Origin: Vreelandella titanicae BH1
Lineage (GTDB): Bacteria > Pseudomonadota > Gammaproteobacteria > Pseudomonadales > Halomonadaceae
Direction: 5' to 3'
Length of the DNA stretch: 64,000 nt
NCBI RefSeq assembly: GCF_000336575.1
Contig: NZ_AOPO01000011.1
Location: 91,913 to 155,912 of the forward strand
Shown: positions 9,512 through 23,368 of the stretch, piece by piece
How the letters are laid out: every line of letters starts with the position of its first letter
How positions within the stretch are numbered: the stretch's first letter is position 1
Notes under the pieces: generated by a model
What the model saw: the letters and a program-made list of their open reading frames with translations, nothing else
The model's database searches: none
What the model was told of the DNA's origin: nothing
Position numbers and translations under genes: made by a program

Positions 9512-10634
9512 GGAGCGAGATCCAATAGCCGGGTTCATAATTGATGGGCAAGAAACGCTCGTGTAGCTCTTCCATCGTGGCGTTGGGATCCAGGTCTTCA
9601 AACAGCTCTGGGTGTAGCCATTTGGCTAACTGCTGCACGGCCACAAAGTAGTAGGGGCTATTGTAAAACTGGTGCCAAATGGCGTGGAAGTTACCGGATT
9701 CCACCGCCTTGATGCCGGTCATCGCGGTGCGCTCGGTCAGTGCTTCAAGCTTAGCGCGAGCGCTTTGCAAATCAGACCCAGGGCCTACGCCGACCCAGTT
9801 GCCACCCGGCACATAGGCATCCCAGTTGCCGCCGGTGACAACCACATGATCAGGGTTGGCAGCAATAATCTGTTCAGGGTTCAGGTTGCCGAAACTGTTA
9901 GGAATGATGCCCTCGGCAATATTGCTACCGCCAGCCAGGGTGACATAGTCGCCAAAGTTGGCAGGGCCAAAGCTCATGCAGCACTCGTCGGAGTAGCCAC
10001 CGGCCCGGTCAATAAACACGCTGGGGCGCTCTGGGTTCGCTTCGGCGATGACATCGGTTACCCGTGCCAACTGTGTCTCGGCAAACTCGATGAACTCTTC
10101 CGCCGCTTCTTCATCGTCCATGATCTGGCCGATGATGCGCATGGAGGGAATGGTGTGTTCAATCGGGTCTTCGCGAAAATCCACATAGACGATGGGAATG
10201 CCGAGTTGTGCCAGCTTGTCGTCGTAGGCGGCGTCTTCTGTGGCGGCTTTGGCCTCGATGTTCATCAGCACTACGTCAGGATTAAGCGAAGCGGCCTGCT
10301 CTACATCAAAAGTGCCGTCTTTAAAGCCGCCAAAGGTGGGGATCGCTTCAATCTCTGGGAAGCGTTCGGCGTAACGGGCATAGTTGTCGGGATCCGCCTG
10401 AGAAAAGTCTTCGCGCCAACCGACCACGTGGGCAAAAGGAGCTTCAGGCTCGAGTAAACCGAGCAAATAAATTTGCCGCCCTTCGCCTAAAATAACCCGC
10501 TCGGCAGGGCCATCCAGAGTGATTTCGCGGCCAGCGACATCGGTGACGGTGATAGCGTCAGCCATAGCAGTGGCGCCGCAAGCAAACGTGATAAGCGTAC
10601 CAAGCAGGATTTTTAAGCGCGGAGAATTGAGCAT
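9501..10634 (-). CDS. Iron-siderophore ABC transporter, periplasmic binding protein
   Basis: This is the 377-residue substrate-binding component. The N-terminus has a Sec signal peptide (LKILLGTLITFACGATAMADA, probable cleavage after AMA near residue 25). A TroA/FhuD-type two-lobe fold follows: ITVTDVAGREITLDGPAERV, LNPDVVLMN, and AVQQLAKWLHPELF at the end. An unusual CC pair occurs in SDECCMSFGPANFGDYV. It is the first gene of the operon and is divergent from the DUF2218 gene across a 260-bp region. I found no convincing Fur box there. A siderophore ligand is likely but not proven. Confidence 0.88.
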   Translation of the reverse strand: MLNSPRLKILLGTLITFACGATAMADAITVTDVAGREITLDGPAERVILGEGRQIYLLGLLEPEAPFAHVVGWREDFSQADPDNYARYAERFPEIEAIPTFGGFKDGTFDVEQAASLNPDVVLMNIEAKAATEDAAYDDKLAQLGIPIVYVDFREDPIEHTIPSMRIIGQIMDDEEAAEEFIEFAETQLARVTDVIAEANPERPSVFIDRAGGYSDECCMSFGPANFGDYVTLAGGSNIAEGIIPNSFGNLNPEQIIAANPDHVVVTGGNWDAYVPGGNWVGVGPGSDLQSARAKLEALTERTAMTGIKAVESGNFHAIWHQFYNSPYYFVAVQQLAKWLHPELFEDLDPNATMEELHERFLPINYEPGYWISLHDD

Positions 10635-10862
10635 TTTTTAACTCGTTGGTCGATATTGGTTAACAGGGCGGCATCGCTGATGCGCATTAACGGTGATAGC
10701 ACAGAGATGCAATTGCTATTGTAACTGATTAGCGTTTGGGCGGCATTATTAGGGTGCCGCGCTTAATGGTCAACATGCTACGCTTTACACTGAGCATTTA
10801 TCCTACGGTGATGGCTTCACATATTTGGCTCTAACGGCTCATTGTTGAAGGATTACTTGGTT

Positions 10863-10876
10863 TGTAAGTACTTACA
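10863..10876. promoter_or_regulatory. Perfect 14-bp palindrome before the DUF2218 gene
   Basis: TGTAAGTACTTACA is a perfect inverted repeat ending 18 bp before the ATG at 10895, just upstream of the GGAGAGG ribosome-binding site. Its position suits a repressor operator acting on this gene. The binding protein is unknown. Confidence 0.4.
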
Positions 10877-10894
10877 TTTTTTGGAGAGGCCGCT

Positions 10895-11176
10895 ATGCCT
10901 TTATCTCGTGTCGAAGTTGCCACGCCTTCCGCCGAGCGTTTAATTAATCGGCTCTGTAAACACTGGGCGCATAAGCTGGAGGTCGAGCAAAGCGATCAGC
11001 AGGCCACCATTACGTTTGCCACTGGCACCTGCTTAATGGTTGCTGAGGCCGATAAACTGGTGGTGGCCCTCGAAACCCTTGAAGAGGAGCATCTGGATGA
11101 GTTGGAGGGGGTCGTCGAGCGCCACCTAATGCGTATGGCCGGTGATGAAGAGTTGGCGATTGTGTGGGAGAACTAG
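10895..11176 (+). CDS. DUF2218 domain protein
   Basis: This is a small cytoplasmic protein of 93 residues. The conserved features of the DUF2218 family are visible: an N-terminal SRVEVATPSAERLINRL helix, the CKHWAHKLEV motif, an AEADKLVVALE segment, and the C-terminal HLMRMAGDEELAIVW. Its biochemical function is unknown. The family is often encoded near iron or siderophore genes (recalled, not checked). Here it is divergent from a siderophore-type ABC operon, so a role in iron handling is a reasonable inference. A palindrome lies just upstream. Confidence 0.75.
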   Translation: MPLSRVEVATPSAERLINRLCKHWAHKLEVEQSDQQATITFATGTCLMVAEADKLVVALETLEEEHLDELEGVVERHLMRMAGDEELAIVWEN

Positions 11177-11277
11177 ATAACGACTGGTCAGCCATAAACG
11201 GAGAGCGTCGAAGGCATCGATGGGTCTGCTATAATCGCGCTGATTTTGAAACATAAGTCTTACGCACTGAAACTTAG

Positions 11278-12099
<822 letters not shown>

Positions 12100-12342
12100 G
12101 GGATTGCCTGTCACTGCTTGAGCAGGGCGCTAGAACAGTCCTGCCATCAAGGGGTAGTCTTCGATCAAGAATTCCTGTAACATTTCAAAAATTTTGGCCG
12201 GGTGGCCTGGAAATCTTAAACGGCGCGCTTGTTGCGTTGGTCAACCCAAAGCCTGCCTCCTCAGGGTTTGCTGCTATAAAGCGGTGCTGCTGTTAAGCGT
12301 AACGCTAGAGGCTAAGCGAATCAGAAAGGCATCGAACAACAA

Positions 12343-12387
12343 GCGGGATGAAACCGATTCTTTTTATCGGCTTCGTCCCGCTTTTTT
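12343..12387 (+). terminator. Strong terminator or attenuator upstream of carA
   Basis: GCGGGATGAA-CCGAT pairs with ATCGG-TTCGTCCCGC (12366-12381), one small mismatch aside. Six T residues follow at 12382-12387. It either ends the dapB transcript 244 bp past its stop or attenuates a carAB leader transcript. Confidence 0.85.
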
Positions 12388-12396
12388 ACGACCCCA

Positions 12397-12428
12397 GTTT
12401 TACTAGTGATAGTTTTTATTAGCGATAG
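12397..12428. repeat. 16-bp imperfect tandem repeat upstream of carA
   Basis: GTTTTACTAGTGATAG (12397-12412) and TTTTTATTAGCGATAG (12413-12428) are adjacent and match at 13 of 16 positions. Confidence 0.65.
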
Positions 12429-12503
12429 TGTTACGTCGCGGATAATCAAGAAATTGCTGAGCCTGCGCCCCACAGGCTCCCACCAGCATGGGAGGATCTT
12501 GTT

Positions 12504-13664
12504 TTGAATAACCCCGCATTGAGCAAACCCGCAATATTGGCCCTGGAAGATGGCAGCGTGTTCCACGGCATTGCCATTGGCGCGGACGGATTAACAAGCG
12601 GTGAGGTGGTGTTCAATACGGCCATGACCGGCTATCAAGAAATCCTCACCGACCCTTCCTACACCCGCCAAATCGTTACCCTCACCTATCCCCATATCGG
12701 CAATACAGGCATTAACGCTGAAGACATTGAGTCAGCTTCTATTGCCGCAGCAGGTTTGGTGATTCGCGATTTACCGCTAATGGCCAGCAGCTTCCGCTCT
12801 GAGCAGTCGCTGTCGGACTACCTGAAAAGCCAGAACGTGCTGGGTATTGCCGATATCGATACCCGCCGTCTAACGCGCATTTTGCGAGATAAAGGTGCGC
12901 AGAACGGGGCGATTTTGGCAGGCGTTGATGCGGAAGGCGATGGGGCGGTCACACGGGCGCTGGAAGCCGCCAAGGCTTTCCCTGGCCTGAAGGGGATGGA
13001 TCTGGCCAAAGAGGTGTCGTGTAAACAAGCCTACGAGTGGTCGGAAGGTGAGTGGACGCTGGGTGAAGGCTACGCTGATGCTTCCAAAAGCGAGCGCCCC
13101 TACCATGTGGTGGCGTACGACTACGGTGTGAAATTCAACATCCTGCGCATGCTGGCCGCTCGCGGCTGCCGCCTGACAGTCGTGCCCGCGCAAACGCCTG
13201 CTGCTGAGGTGCTGGCGATGAATCCGGATGGCGTGTTTTTAGCCAACGGCCCTGGTGACCCGGAGCCCTGCGATTACGCCATCAAGGCAATTCAGGACGT
13301 GCTGGAAACCAATATTCCGGTGTTTGGTATCTGCCTGGGCCACCAACTGCTGGCGCTCGCCGCCGGGGCGAAGACGGTCAAAATGAGCCACGGCCACCAC
13401 GGTGCCAACCACCCGGTGCAGGATCTGGATAGTGGTACGGTAATGATCACCAGCCAGAATCACGGCTTTGCGGCGGATGAAGCGACCCTGCCCGCTAACG
13501 TGCGCGCCACGCACCGTTCGCTGTTCGACGGTACCTTGCAGGGAATCGAGCTTACCGACCGACCGGCGTTCAGCTTTCAAGGCCACCCGGAAGCGAGTCC
13601 CGGCCCGCGTGATGTGGCGCCGCTGTTTGATCGCTTCGTGGCTATGATGCAGGCACGCCGTTAA
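12504..13664 (+). CDS. carA: Carbamoyl-phosphate synthase small subunit
   Basis: CarA is the glutaminase subunit that supplies ammonia to CarB for carbamoyl phosphate used in arginine and pyrimidine synthesis. The 386-residue protein has the N-terminal CPSase domain ([29 protein letters not shown]). The class I glutamine amidotransferase domain has the nucleophile Cys in [13 protein letters not shown] (about 270) and the His-Glu pair in GHPEASPGP. It starts with TTG at 12504, eight bases after GGAGG. carB follows 68 bp downstream. Confidence 0.98.
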   Translation: MNNPALSKPAILALEDGSVFHGIAIGADGLTSGEVVFNTAMTGYQEILTDPSYTRQIVTLTYPHIGNTGINAEDIESASIAAAGLVIRDLPLMASSFRSEQSLSDYLKSQNVLGIADIDTRRLTRILRDKGAQNGAILAGVDAEGDGAVTRALEAAKAFPGLKGMDLAKEVSCKQAYEWSEGEWTLGEGYADASKSERPYHVVAYDYGVKFNILRMLAARGCRLTVVPAQTPAAEVLAMNPDGVFLANGPGDPEPCDYAIKAIQDVLETNIPVFGICLGHQLLALAAGAKTVKMSHGHHGANHPVQDLDSGTVMITSQNHGFAADEATLPANVRATHRSLFDGTLQGIELTDRPAFSFQGHPEASPGPRDVAPLFDRFVAMMQARR

Positions 13665-13732
13665 CGCGTCCCTAGCATCACCGTATCGCCGTCTTTTGTC
13701 GCTCATCGTCACCATTTTTTGCGGGAACCGTT

Positions 13733-16959
<3,227 letters not shown>

Positions 16960-16963
<4 letters not shown>

Positions 16964-17436
16964 ACAAGGTCCCGATGACAGTTGCGGGAGAAAGAAGCCT
17001 TCGTGAAGAGCTCGACCACCTTAAAAGCGAAGCTCGTCCGCAGGTGATCGCGGCCATCGCCGAAGCGCGTGAACACGGTGATCTTAAAGAGAACGCCGAG
17101 TATCACGCCGCTCGCGAGCAGCAGGGGTTTATCGAAGGGCGAATTCAGGAGATCGAAAGTAAGCTCTCTGTCGCTCAAGTGATTGACGTCACCAAGCTGC
17201 CGAAAACTGGCAAAGTGATTTTCGGCGTAACCGTATCGCTAATGAATCTGGATACTGATGCGGAAGTCACTTACCGTATCGTCGGCGAAGATGAGGCGGA
17301 TATTAAGTCTGGCCGTATCTCGGTTACCTCACCGATTGCCCGTGCCCTGATCGGCAAAGAAGAGGGTGATGTCGTGGTGGTCAAAACACCCGGCGGTGAC
17401 GTGGAGTACGAAGTAGGTAGCGTCGAACACGTATGA
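16960..17436 (+). CDS. greA: Transcription elongation factor GreA
   Basis: GreA stimulates RNA polymerase to cleave backtracked transcripts. The 158-residue protein has the N-terminal coiled coil ([20 protein letters not shown]) with the acidic tip motif [14 protein letters not shown] (about 40-53). The C-terminal FKBP-like domain ([30 protein letters not shown]) is intact. It is translationally coupled to carB by an ATGA overlap and followed by a bidirectional terminator shared with yhbY. Length equals that of E. coli GreA. Confidence 0.99.
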
Positions 17437-17485
17437 CAAAAAACGCCCCTTCGATTGACTCTGGAGTCAGTTGAAGGGGCGCTTT
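17437..17485 (-). terminator. Bidirectional terminator between greA and yhbY
   Basis: CGCCCCTTCGATTGACTC (17444-17461) pairs with GAGTCAGTTGAAGGGGCG (17464-17481). On the minus strand the stem is followed by TTTTTT, ideal for ending yhbY. On the plus strand a weaker CTTTC follows, which may end greA. Confidence 0.85.
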
Positions 17486-17524
17486 CGTACGGCGACTCTC
17501 TATTGCACGCGTTGAATTTAACGC

Positions 17525-17851
17525 TTAATGGCGGCCGTGGTGGTTCTCAAAGCGGGTAACGTTAGAAAGCTTCGGGTTCACCTGCGGATTTCTACGATAG
17601 AGCAGCGCCATTTTGCCAATGGTTTGCACCAAGTCGGCACGGCTGTTGGCGATCAGTTCGGCTATCATGGCAGCACGATCATCCCGCTCAGGAAGGGCAA
17701 GTTTCACTTTGATCAGTTCGTGATCAGTGAGTGCGCGGTTGAGTTCTGCGAGCAAATTTTCGGAGACGCCGTTCTCAGAAACGGTGACCACTGGGTTAAG
17801 ATGGTGGCCAATGCTACGAAATGCTTTCTTTTGTGCCTGTGACAAGCTCAT
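17525..17851 (-). CDS. yhbY: Ribosome assembly RNA-binding protein YhbY
   Basis: YhbY is a single CRM-domain protein associated with pre-50S particles. The 108-residue sequence has the family N-terminus LSQAQKKAFRSIGHHLNPVV, the VSENGVSENLLAELNRAL helix, and the RNA-binding segment VQTIGKMALLYRRNP, equivalent to the GxxxxLYR loop. It is transcribed divergently from rlmE, 114 bp upstream, as in other gammaproteobacteria. The C-terminal 15 residues are a variable tail. Confidence 0.95.
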   Translation of the reverse strand: MSLSQAQKKAFRSIGHHLNPVVTVSENGVSENLLAELNRALTDHELIKVKLALPERDDRAAMIAELIANSRADLVQTIGKMALLYRRNPQVNPKLSNVTRFENHHGRH

Positions 17852-17965
17852 GGTATCTTGCGGTATCCCGGTTAGCGCTTAACGCTCCATCTTACGGTGA
17901 AACGTCACCGAGTGAAAGCGATCGCGTGAATGCGCCCATCTCTTATTCCAGTGTTAGACTCCCAC

Positions 17966-18613
17966 ATGCAGCAAAAGCCCCCGAACCGAAAACATTCCGT
18001 TAGCAAGACCAGCAATAACTGGAAGAAGGAGCATTTTGACGACCAGTACGTGAAGCAGAGCTGGCAAGATGGCTACCGTTCCCGTGCCAGCTATAAGCTG
18101 ATTGAGTTGGATGAAAAAGATAAACTGCTGCGTCCCGGTATGACGGTGATTGATCTGGGCGCCGCCCCCGGCGGGTGGAGTCAAATTGCAGCGGAAAGGG
18201 TAGGGCCTGAAGGTGTGGTGATTGCCTCTGATATTCTGGAGATGGATGCACTGGCCGGGGTGGATTTTATCCAAGGTGATTTCACTGAAGAGGCGGTGCT
18301 GGAGGCGATACTAAAATGCCTGGATAATCGCCGTGTAGACCTTGTGATGTCGGATATGGCCCCCAATATGAGTGGTATGGCGGCGATTGATCAGCCCCAG
18401 GCGATGTATTTAGTGGAGCTAGCGTTAGAACTTGCCCGCGAAACGTTGTCACCTGGTGGCCGGTTTTTAGCTAAAGTATTCCAGGGGGAAGGGTTTGACG
18501 CCTATTTGAAAGAATTGCGCGGCAGCTTTAACAAGGTAGTAACCCGTAAGCCAGACGCCTCCCGGGCGCGTTCCCGTGAAGTCTATTTTCTGGCCGAAGG
18601 GTTTCGCGGGTGA
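17966..18613 (+). CDS. rlmE: 23S rRNA (uridine-2'-O-)-methyltransferase RlmE
   Basis: RlmE (RrmJ/FtsJ) methylates U2552 of 23S rRNA during late 50S assembly. The SAM-binding motif is [13 protein letters not shown]. The K-D-K-E catalytic tetrad is visible as Lys in SYKLIEL, Asp in [10 protein letters not shown], Lys in FLAKVFQGE and Glu in [11 protein letters not shown]. From the ATG at 17966 the protein is 215 residues, close to the 209 of E. coli. An upstream ATG at 17930 adds 12 residues. Neither has a clear ribosome-binding site, so the start is uncertain. It is followed by ftsH as in E. coli. Confidence 0.95.
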   Translation: MQQKPPNRKHSVSKTSNNWKKEHFDDQYVKQSWQDGYRSRASYKLIELDEKDKLLRPGMTVIDLGAAPGGWSQIAAERVGPEGVVIASDILEMDALAGVDFIQGDFTEEAVLEAILKCLDNRRVDLVMSDMAPNMSGMAAIDQPQAMYLVELALELARETLSPGGRFLAKVFQGEGFDAYLKELRGSFNKVVTRKPDASRARSREVYFLAEGFRG

Positions 18614-18693
18614 CTCTCCTTAACATGAGAGGCTGCCCGTGTGGTTCATAGCCAAGATTTATCAGCGCGATTGCCAGACAGGCAAGCGCAACG

Positions 18694-18729
18694 TGTGTCA
18701 CATTAGTCGCCATAAGTGCGCGTGACACA
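18694..18729. repeat. Inverted repeat in the rlmE-ftsH gap
   Basis: TGTGTCA (18694-18700) and TGACACA (18723-18729) form a 7-bp inverted repeat with a 22-bp spacer in the 255-bp gap before ftsH. It could be a two-site operator or chance. No sigma-32 promoter was found here. Confidence 0.35.
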
Positions 18730-18868
18730 GATGGCCCGAGGCATAAGACGCTTTGGCAATGGTTGAACGCTTGATGCTGATGTAATGTCGTATTACTAAG
18801 CTTATTGGTAAAAGACTTTATGAGGCACCAGGGTTTAACTGACGGATTCTTGTAATGAGGGTAGCCCC

Positions 18869-20884
18869 TTGAATGATATGGCGAAGAACCTGATTCTGTG
18901 GTTGGTCATCGCGGCCGTCCTACTGACAGTGTTCAACAATTTCAGTACGGAAAGCGCACCGCAAAACACAAACTATTCCCAGTTTGTGCAGCAGGTGCAA
19001 AATCAGCAGGTACGTAGCGTAACGATTGATGGTTACACCATCAGCGGTGAGCGCACGGACGGCACTCAGTTCCAGACCATCCGCCCAGCGGCGGAAGATC
19101 CGAAGCTGATGGACGACCTGTTGAGCAACAATGTGACGGTGGTGGGCAAAGAGCCAGAGCAGCAAAGTATCTGGACGCGGCTACTGATCGCCAGCTTCCC
19201 GATTCTGTTGATTTTGGGCATCTTTATGTTCTTCATGCGCCAAATGCAGGGCGGAGCCGGTGGTGGTAAAGGCGGCCCGATGAGCTTTGGTAAATCGAAG
19301 GCCAAGCTGCTCTCACAAGATCAGATCAAGACAACCTTTGCCGACGTGGCGGGTTGTGATGAAGCCAAGGAAGAAGTAGAAGAGCTGGTCGACTTCCTGC
19401 GTGACCCAACCAAATTCCAGCGCCTGGGCGGCACGATTCCCCGCGGCGTATTGATGGTAGGCCCTCCGGGTACCGGTAAAACGCTGCTGGCAAAGTCCAT
19501 TGCGGGCGAAGCCAAAGTGCCGTTCTTCTCTATTTCGGGTTCTGACTTCGTTGAAATGTTTGTTGGTGTCGGTGCATCCCGTGTGCGTGACATGTTCGAG
19601 CAGGCCAAGAAGCAAGCGCCGTGCATTATCTTTATCGACGAAATCGATGCGGTAGGCCGTTCACGTGGCACCGGTATGGGTGGCGGTAACGACGAGCGCG
19701 AGCAGACGTTGAACCAACTGCTAGTTGAAATGGATGGCTTTGAAGCCAACGAAGGCGTCATTGTTATCGCCGCGACCAACCGTCCTGACGTACTTGACCC
19801 TGCGTTAATGCGCCCAGGCCGCTTTGACCGTCAGGTAACGGTCGGCTTGCCGGATATCCGTGGCCGTGAGCACATTCTGGGTGTTCATCTACGTAAAGTG
19901 CCGCTGGGTGATGACGTAAAACCGCAGCTGATCGCACGTGGTACGCCTGGTTTCTCTGGTGCGGATTTGGCCAACTTGGTCAACGAAGCCGCTCTGTTTG
20001 CCGCGCGCCGCAATAAGCGCCTGGTCAGCATGGAAGAGCTTGAGCTCGCGAAGGATAAGATCATGATGGGCGCTGAGCGCAAATCGATGGTCATGACCGA
20101 CAAAGAGAAGCTCAATACCGCTTACCATGAGTCGGGTCACGCCATTATCGGTCTGGTCGTGCCTTCCCATGATCCGGTCTATAAGGTGACGATTATTCCC
20201 CGTGGCCGTGCGCTGGGTGTCACCATGTTCCTGCCGGAAGAGGATCGCTACAGCCTCTCCCGTCAGCAAATTCTGGGGCAGATCTGCTCGCTGTTTGGTG
20301 GCCGTATTGCCGAAGAGATGACGTTAGGCCCGAATGGTGTAACGACCGGCGCCTCAAACGACATCAAGCGTGCTACTGAGCTGGCCCATAACATGGTTGC
20401 CAAGTGGGGCTTGTCGGACGAAATGGGCCCGATCATGTACGACGAGGATGAGTCGCATCAGTTCCTCGGTGGCCCGGGTCAGGGTGGTGGCAAGATGAAG
20501 TCTGGTGACACCACCACGCGCCTTGATAAGGAAGTCCGCAAAATCATCGACGGTTGCTACGAGCAGGCACGCCAAATCCTGACCGATAATCGCGATAAGC
20601 TGGACGCCATGGCCGAGGCCTTGATGAAGTACGAGACCATTGATGCCACGCAGTTGAAGGACATCATGGAAGGTCGTGAGCCGCGCCCGCCGGAAGGTTG
20701 GGATGACGGTGACTCATCCGGTGGCGGTACGCCTGTCAACGATGACAAGCCGCAAGCGAAGGCTGAAGACGATGCTTCTTCAAACGCTTCTGGAGGCGAT
20801 GCGTCCGGTGGTGACAGCGAAGAAGATGACGACGGGCCGCGTCGCCGTCCCTCAGACCCGCTAGGTGGCCCTGCAGGCTCATAA
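18869..20884 (+). CDS. ftsH: ATP-dependent zinc metalloprotease FtsH
   Basis: FtsH is a membrane-anchored AAA+ protease that degrades misfolded membrane proteins, sigma-32 and LpxC. The 671-residue protein has two membrane helices (about 7-25 and 103-123) flanking a periplasmic loop. Walker A GPPGTGKT is at 198-205, Walker B IIFIDEID at about 253-260, the second region of homology includes ATNRPDVLD, and the zinc site HESGH is at 420-424. A long acidic low-complexity tail follows residue 610. It starts with TTG at 18869, seven bases after GAGGG. The [12 protein letters not shown] start resembles Pseudomonas FtsH. Confidence 0.98.
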   Translation: MNDMAKNLILWLVIAAVLLTVFNNFSTESAPQNTNYSQFVQQVQNQQVRSVTIDGYTISGERTDGTQFQTIRPAAEDPKLMDDLLSNNVTVVGKEPEQQSIWTRLLIASFPILLILGIFMFFMRQMQGGAGGGKGGPMSFGKSKAKLLSQDQIKTTFADVAGCDEAKEEVEELVDFLRDPTKFQRLGGTIPRGVLMVGPPGTGKTLLAKSIAGEAKVPFFSISGSDFVEMFVGVGASRVRDMFEQAKKQAPCIIFIDEIDAVGRSRGTGMGGGNDEREQTLNQLLVEMDGFEANEGVIVIAATNRPDVLDPALMRPGRFDRQVTVGLPDIRGREHILGVHLRKVPLGDDVKPQLIARGTPGFSGADLANLVNEAALFAARRNKRLVSMEELELAKDKIMMGAERKSMVMTDKEKLNTAYHESGHAIIGLVVPSHDPVYKVTIIPRGRALGVTMFLPEEDRYSLSRQQILGQICSLFGGRIAEEMTLGPNGVTTGASNDIKRATELAHNMVAKWGLSDEMGPIMYDEDESHQFLGGPGQGGGKMKSGDTTTRLDKEVRKIIDGCYEQARQILTDNRDKLDAMAEALMKYETIDATQLKDIMEGREPRPPEGWDDGDSSGGGTPVNDDKPQAKAEDDASSNASGGDASGGDSEEDDDGPRRRPSDPLGGPAGS

Positions 20885-20907
20885 GCCAGCACTGCCGTAT
20901 GAGCCAA

Positions 20908-20935
20908 AGGCGCCCCGTCATGGGGCGCCTTTTTT
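20908..20935 (+). terminator. Terminator after ftsH
   Basis: AGGCGCCCC, loop GTCAT and GGGGCGCCT form a 9-bp stem running into six T residues. It lies 24 bp after the ftsH stop and separates it from folP. Confidence 0.93.
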
Positions 20936-20986
20936 GATATGCTGTATACATAACAGCAATGTTTCATTTCTTGATCAGGCTGCAGC

Positions 20987-21901
20987 ATGAAATCAATTCT
21001 GGACACGTCCTCTTCACGAAACGCAGAAAATGCTCTCCAACTGCGTTGCGGGCGCCATCTGTTGGATCTCTCCTTTCCCAGGGTAATGGGTATTCTTAAT
21101 GTGACCCCGGACTCTTTTTCTGACGGTGGCCAGCACGTGGCATTGGATGACGCTTTGCGCCACGCTGAGCGGATGCTGGCCGAAGGGGCAGCGATGATAG
21201 ATGTGGGCGGCGAATCGACCCGCCCTGGGGCTATCCCTGTCAGCCCCCAGGAAGAGCTAGACCGGGTGGCGCCGGTGGTGGAGGTCCTGGTGCGCGAGCT
21301 GGATGCGTTGGTGTCGGTGGATACCAGTTGCCCGACGGTTATACGCGAGGCGAGCGAGCTGGGCGCTGGTATGATTAATGATGTGCGCGCCTTAGAGCGA
21401 GAAGGCGCCCTGCTGGCTGCGGTGGGTAGCGGGTTGCCCGTCTGCCTGATGCATCGCCAGGGCGAGCCGCAGGATATGCAGCAGTCGCCCGCGTATCAGC
21501 GCCCGGTCGAGGAAGAGGTGGCGGATTATTTGGCCCGTCGGATTGCTGAATGCGAGGCTGCAGGGCTACGCCGCAACCGTCTACTGATCGACCCTGGTTT
21601 TGGCTTCGGCAAAACCGTCGAACACAATCTACGCTTACTCAAATACATGGAGTCTCTGCAATCGCTGGAGCTTCCAGTGCTGGTGGGTATGTCGCGCAAG
21701 AGCATGATTGGTAAAGTGTTGGGTCGACCAGTGGAGGAGCGTCTCTCCGGTGGTTTGGCGCTCGCTGCCATGGCGGTTGAGCGTGGGGCAAATATTTTGC
21801 GCGTGCATGACGTGGCTGCAACGGTCGATGCAGTCAATATGGCGTGGGCGGTACTACAAGAAGGCTGCGAGCCGCCGCTAAATAAGGAGTTTGACGCATG
21901 A
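20987..21901 (+). CDS. folP: Dihydropteroate synthase
   Basis: FolP condenses 6-hydroxymethyl-dihydropterin diphosphate with p-aminobenzoate in folate synthesis and is the sulfonamide target. The 304-residue TIM barrel has the family signatures [15 protein letters not shown] (about residue 35), GGESTRPGA and [11 protein letters not shown]. The motif GMSRKSMIG near residue 240 is followed by the C-terminal [11 protein letters not shown]. The N-terminus (about 20 residues) is longer than in E. coli and an internal start cannot be excluded. The stop overlaps the glmM ATG by four bases. Confidence 0.97.
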   Translation: MKSILDTSSSRNAENALQLRCGRHLLDLSFPRVMGILNVTPDSFSDGGQHVALDDALRHAERMLAEGAAMIDVGGESTRPGAIPVSPQEELDRVAPVVEVLVRELDALVSVDTSCPTVIREASELGAGMINDVRALEREGALLAAVGSGLPVCLMHRQGEPQDMQQSPAYQRPVEEEVADYLARRIAECEAAGLRRNRLLIDPGFGFGKTVEHNLRLLKYMESLQSLELPVLVGMSRKSMIGKVLGRPVEERLSGGLALAAMAVERGANILRVHDVAATVDAVNMAWAVLQEGCEPPLNKEFDA

Positions 21902-23247
21902 CAAGGCGCTATTTTGGGACGGATGGTATTCGCGGCACGGTGGGTAAATCACCGATTACCGCTGATTTTATGCTTAAGTTGGGCTGGGCGGCGGGTCAGG
22001 TGCTGCGCCGTGATAAAGGTCGAACGCGGGTACTGATCGGCAAAGATACCCGGATCTCTGGCTATATGTTCGAATCCGCCCTAGAGGCGGGGCTCTCGGC
22101 AGCGGGTGTCGATGTCTCGCTGCTGGGGCCAATGCCCACGCCGGGTATTGCCTATTTAACGCGCACATTTCGTGCCGATGCAGGCATCGTCATTTCGGCA
22201 TCGCATAATCCTTTTGATGATAACGGCATCAAGTTCTTCTCCGCTGAGGGTAAGAAACTTCCCGATGACACGGAAGATCGTATCGAAGCGATGCTGGAAG
22301 CGCCGCTGACCACGGCCGAGGCCGCGCAGTTGGGTAAGGCAACACGCATCGACGACGCTGCAGGCCGTTATATCGAGTTTTGTAAATCGACCTTGCCTGA
22401 CCGGCTTAGCCTGCACGGCCTTAAAATCGTCTTGGATTGTGCTCACGGTGCCACATACCATATCGCGCCCAATGTGTTCCGCGAGCTGGGGGCTGATGTC
22501 ACCACCATTGGCTCTGCACCTGACGGGTTAAACATTAATCAGCAGGTGGGCTCAACGCACCCCGCGGCTCTGCGTGCTTCCGTGATTCAGCAAAATGCTG
22601 ATTTGGGGATCGCCTTTGATGGCGATGGCGACCGCGTGCTGCTGGTAGATGGCGACGGGCGCGAAGTCGACGGCGACGATATTCTCTATCTGATTGCCCG
22701 AGATCGCCACGAGCGTGGCTTGCTTCAAGGCGGCGTGGTGGGCACCCTGATGTCAAACTTTGGCCTGTCGATGGCGCTGGATAAGCTGGGAATCCCCTTT
22801 GAGCGCGCAAAGGTGGGTGACCGCTTTGTGATGGAGCGTATGGCCGCCAATGGTTGGGAGCTGGGCGGTGAGTCGTCGGGGCATATTGTGTGCGCCCACG
22901 TGCAGACCACCGGCGACGGCATTGTCTCCGCGTTGCAGGTATTGGCGCTGATGATGCGCGAGCAAAAAAGCCTCCCGACACTGTTAAAAGAGTTGGAGAA
23001 AGTGCCCCAGGCGCTGGTTAATGTACGTTTGCCCGCTCATGCCAGCGCCAAAGAGGTGATGGCATCTGCGCCGCTTCAGCAGGCAGTGGCTGCGTTAGAG
23101 CATGAGTTAGGCGATGAGGGGCGAGTGTTGCTACGTCCCTCAGGTACTGAGCCGCTTATTCGAGTAATGGTGGAAGGACGCGCCCATTTAGACGTCGATC
23201 AATTGGCGCATAGCTTGGCCGATCAGGTTCAGGCGCTACTTAATTAA
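21898..23247 (+). CDS. glmM: Phosphoglucosamine mutase
   Basis: GlmM converts glucosamine-6-phosphate to glucosamine-1-phosphate for peptidoglycan and LPS precursors. The 449-residue protein starts [10 protein letters not shown]. It has the active-site phosphoserine Ser102 in [13 protein letters not shown], the magnesium loop [12 protein letters not shown] (about residue 240) and the sugar-binding GGESSGHIV. It ends with the phosphate-binding [15 protein letters not shown]. It is translationally coupled to folP by an ATGA overlap. Confidence 0.98.
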   Translation: MTRRYFGTDGIRGTVGKSPITADFMLKLGWAAGQVLRRDKGRTRVLIGKDTRISGYMFESALEAGLSAAGVDVSLLGPMPTPGIAYLTRTFRADAGIVISASHNPFDDNGIKFFSAEGKKLPDDTEDRIEAMLEAPLTTAEAAQLGKATRIDDAAGRYIEFCKSTLPDRLSLHGLKIVLDCAHGATYHIAPNVFRELGADVTTIGSAPDGLNINQQVGSTHPAALRASVIQQNADLGIAFDGDGDRVLLVDGDGREVDGDDILYLIARDRHERGLLQGGVVGTLMSNFGLSMALDKLGIPFERAKVGDRFVMERMAANGWELGGESSGHIVCAHVQTTGDGIVSALQVLALMMREQKSLPTLLKELEKVPQALVNVRLPAHASAKEVMASAPLQQAVAALEHELGDEGRVLLRPSGTEPLIRVMVEGRAHLDVDQLAHSLADQVQALLN

Positions 23248-23368
23248 ATGTGTTCAGCTAACCGGTTCAGTAAACTGGTTTGGTAAACCCAGCTTGTGGC
23301 TATAACAGCGGTTGTCTTGACAAGGCCGCTCCTATACCATTTCGCTCCACCTTGAGTGAGGAGAGTCG

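Larger units (their letters stand above)
12100..12503 (+). other. dapB-carA intergenic region (404 bp)
   Basis: No credible gene lies here. It contains a strong terminator-type hairpin (12343-12387), two 16-bp imperfect tandem repeats just after it (12397-12428), and the carA ribosome-binding site GGAGG at 12491-12495. A possible weak reading frame starting at TTG 12194 runs through the hairpin but has no ribosome-binding site. Confidence 0.6.

Noticed and set aside
10701..10734. Possible Fur box in the promoter region of the siderophore ABC operon
   Set aside because: The best alignment (TGTAACTGATTAGCG) matches only about 9 of 14 positions of the 7-1-7 consensus. This is too weak to call.
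12194..12406. Possible leader peptide upstream of carA
   Set aside because: It starts with TTG, has no ribosome-binding site and crosses the terminator hairpin without codon bias.
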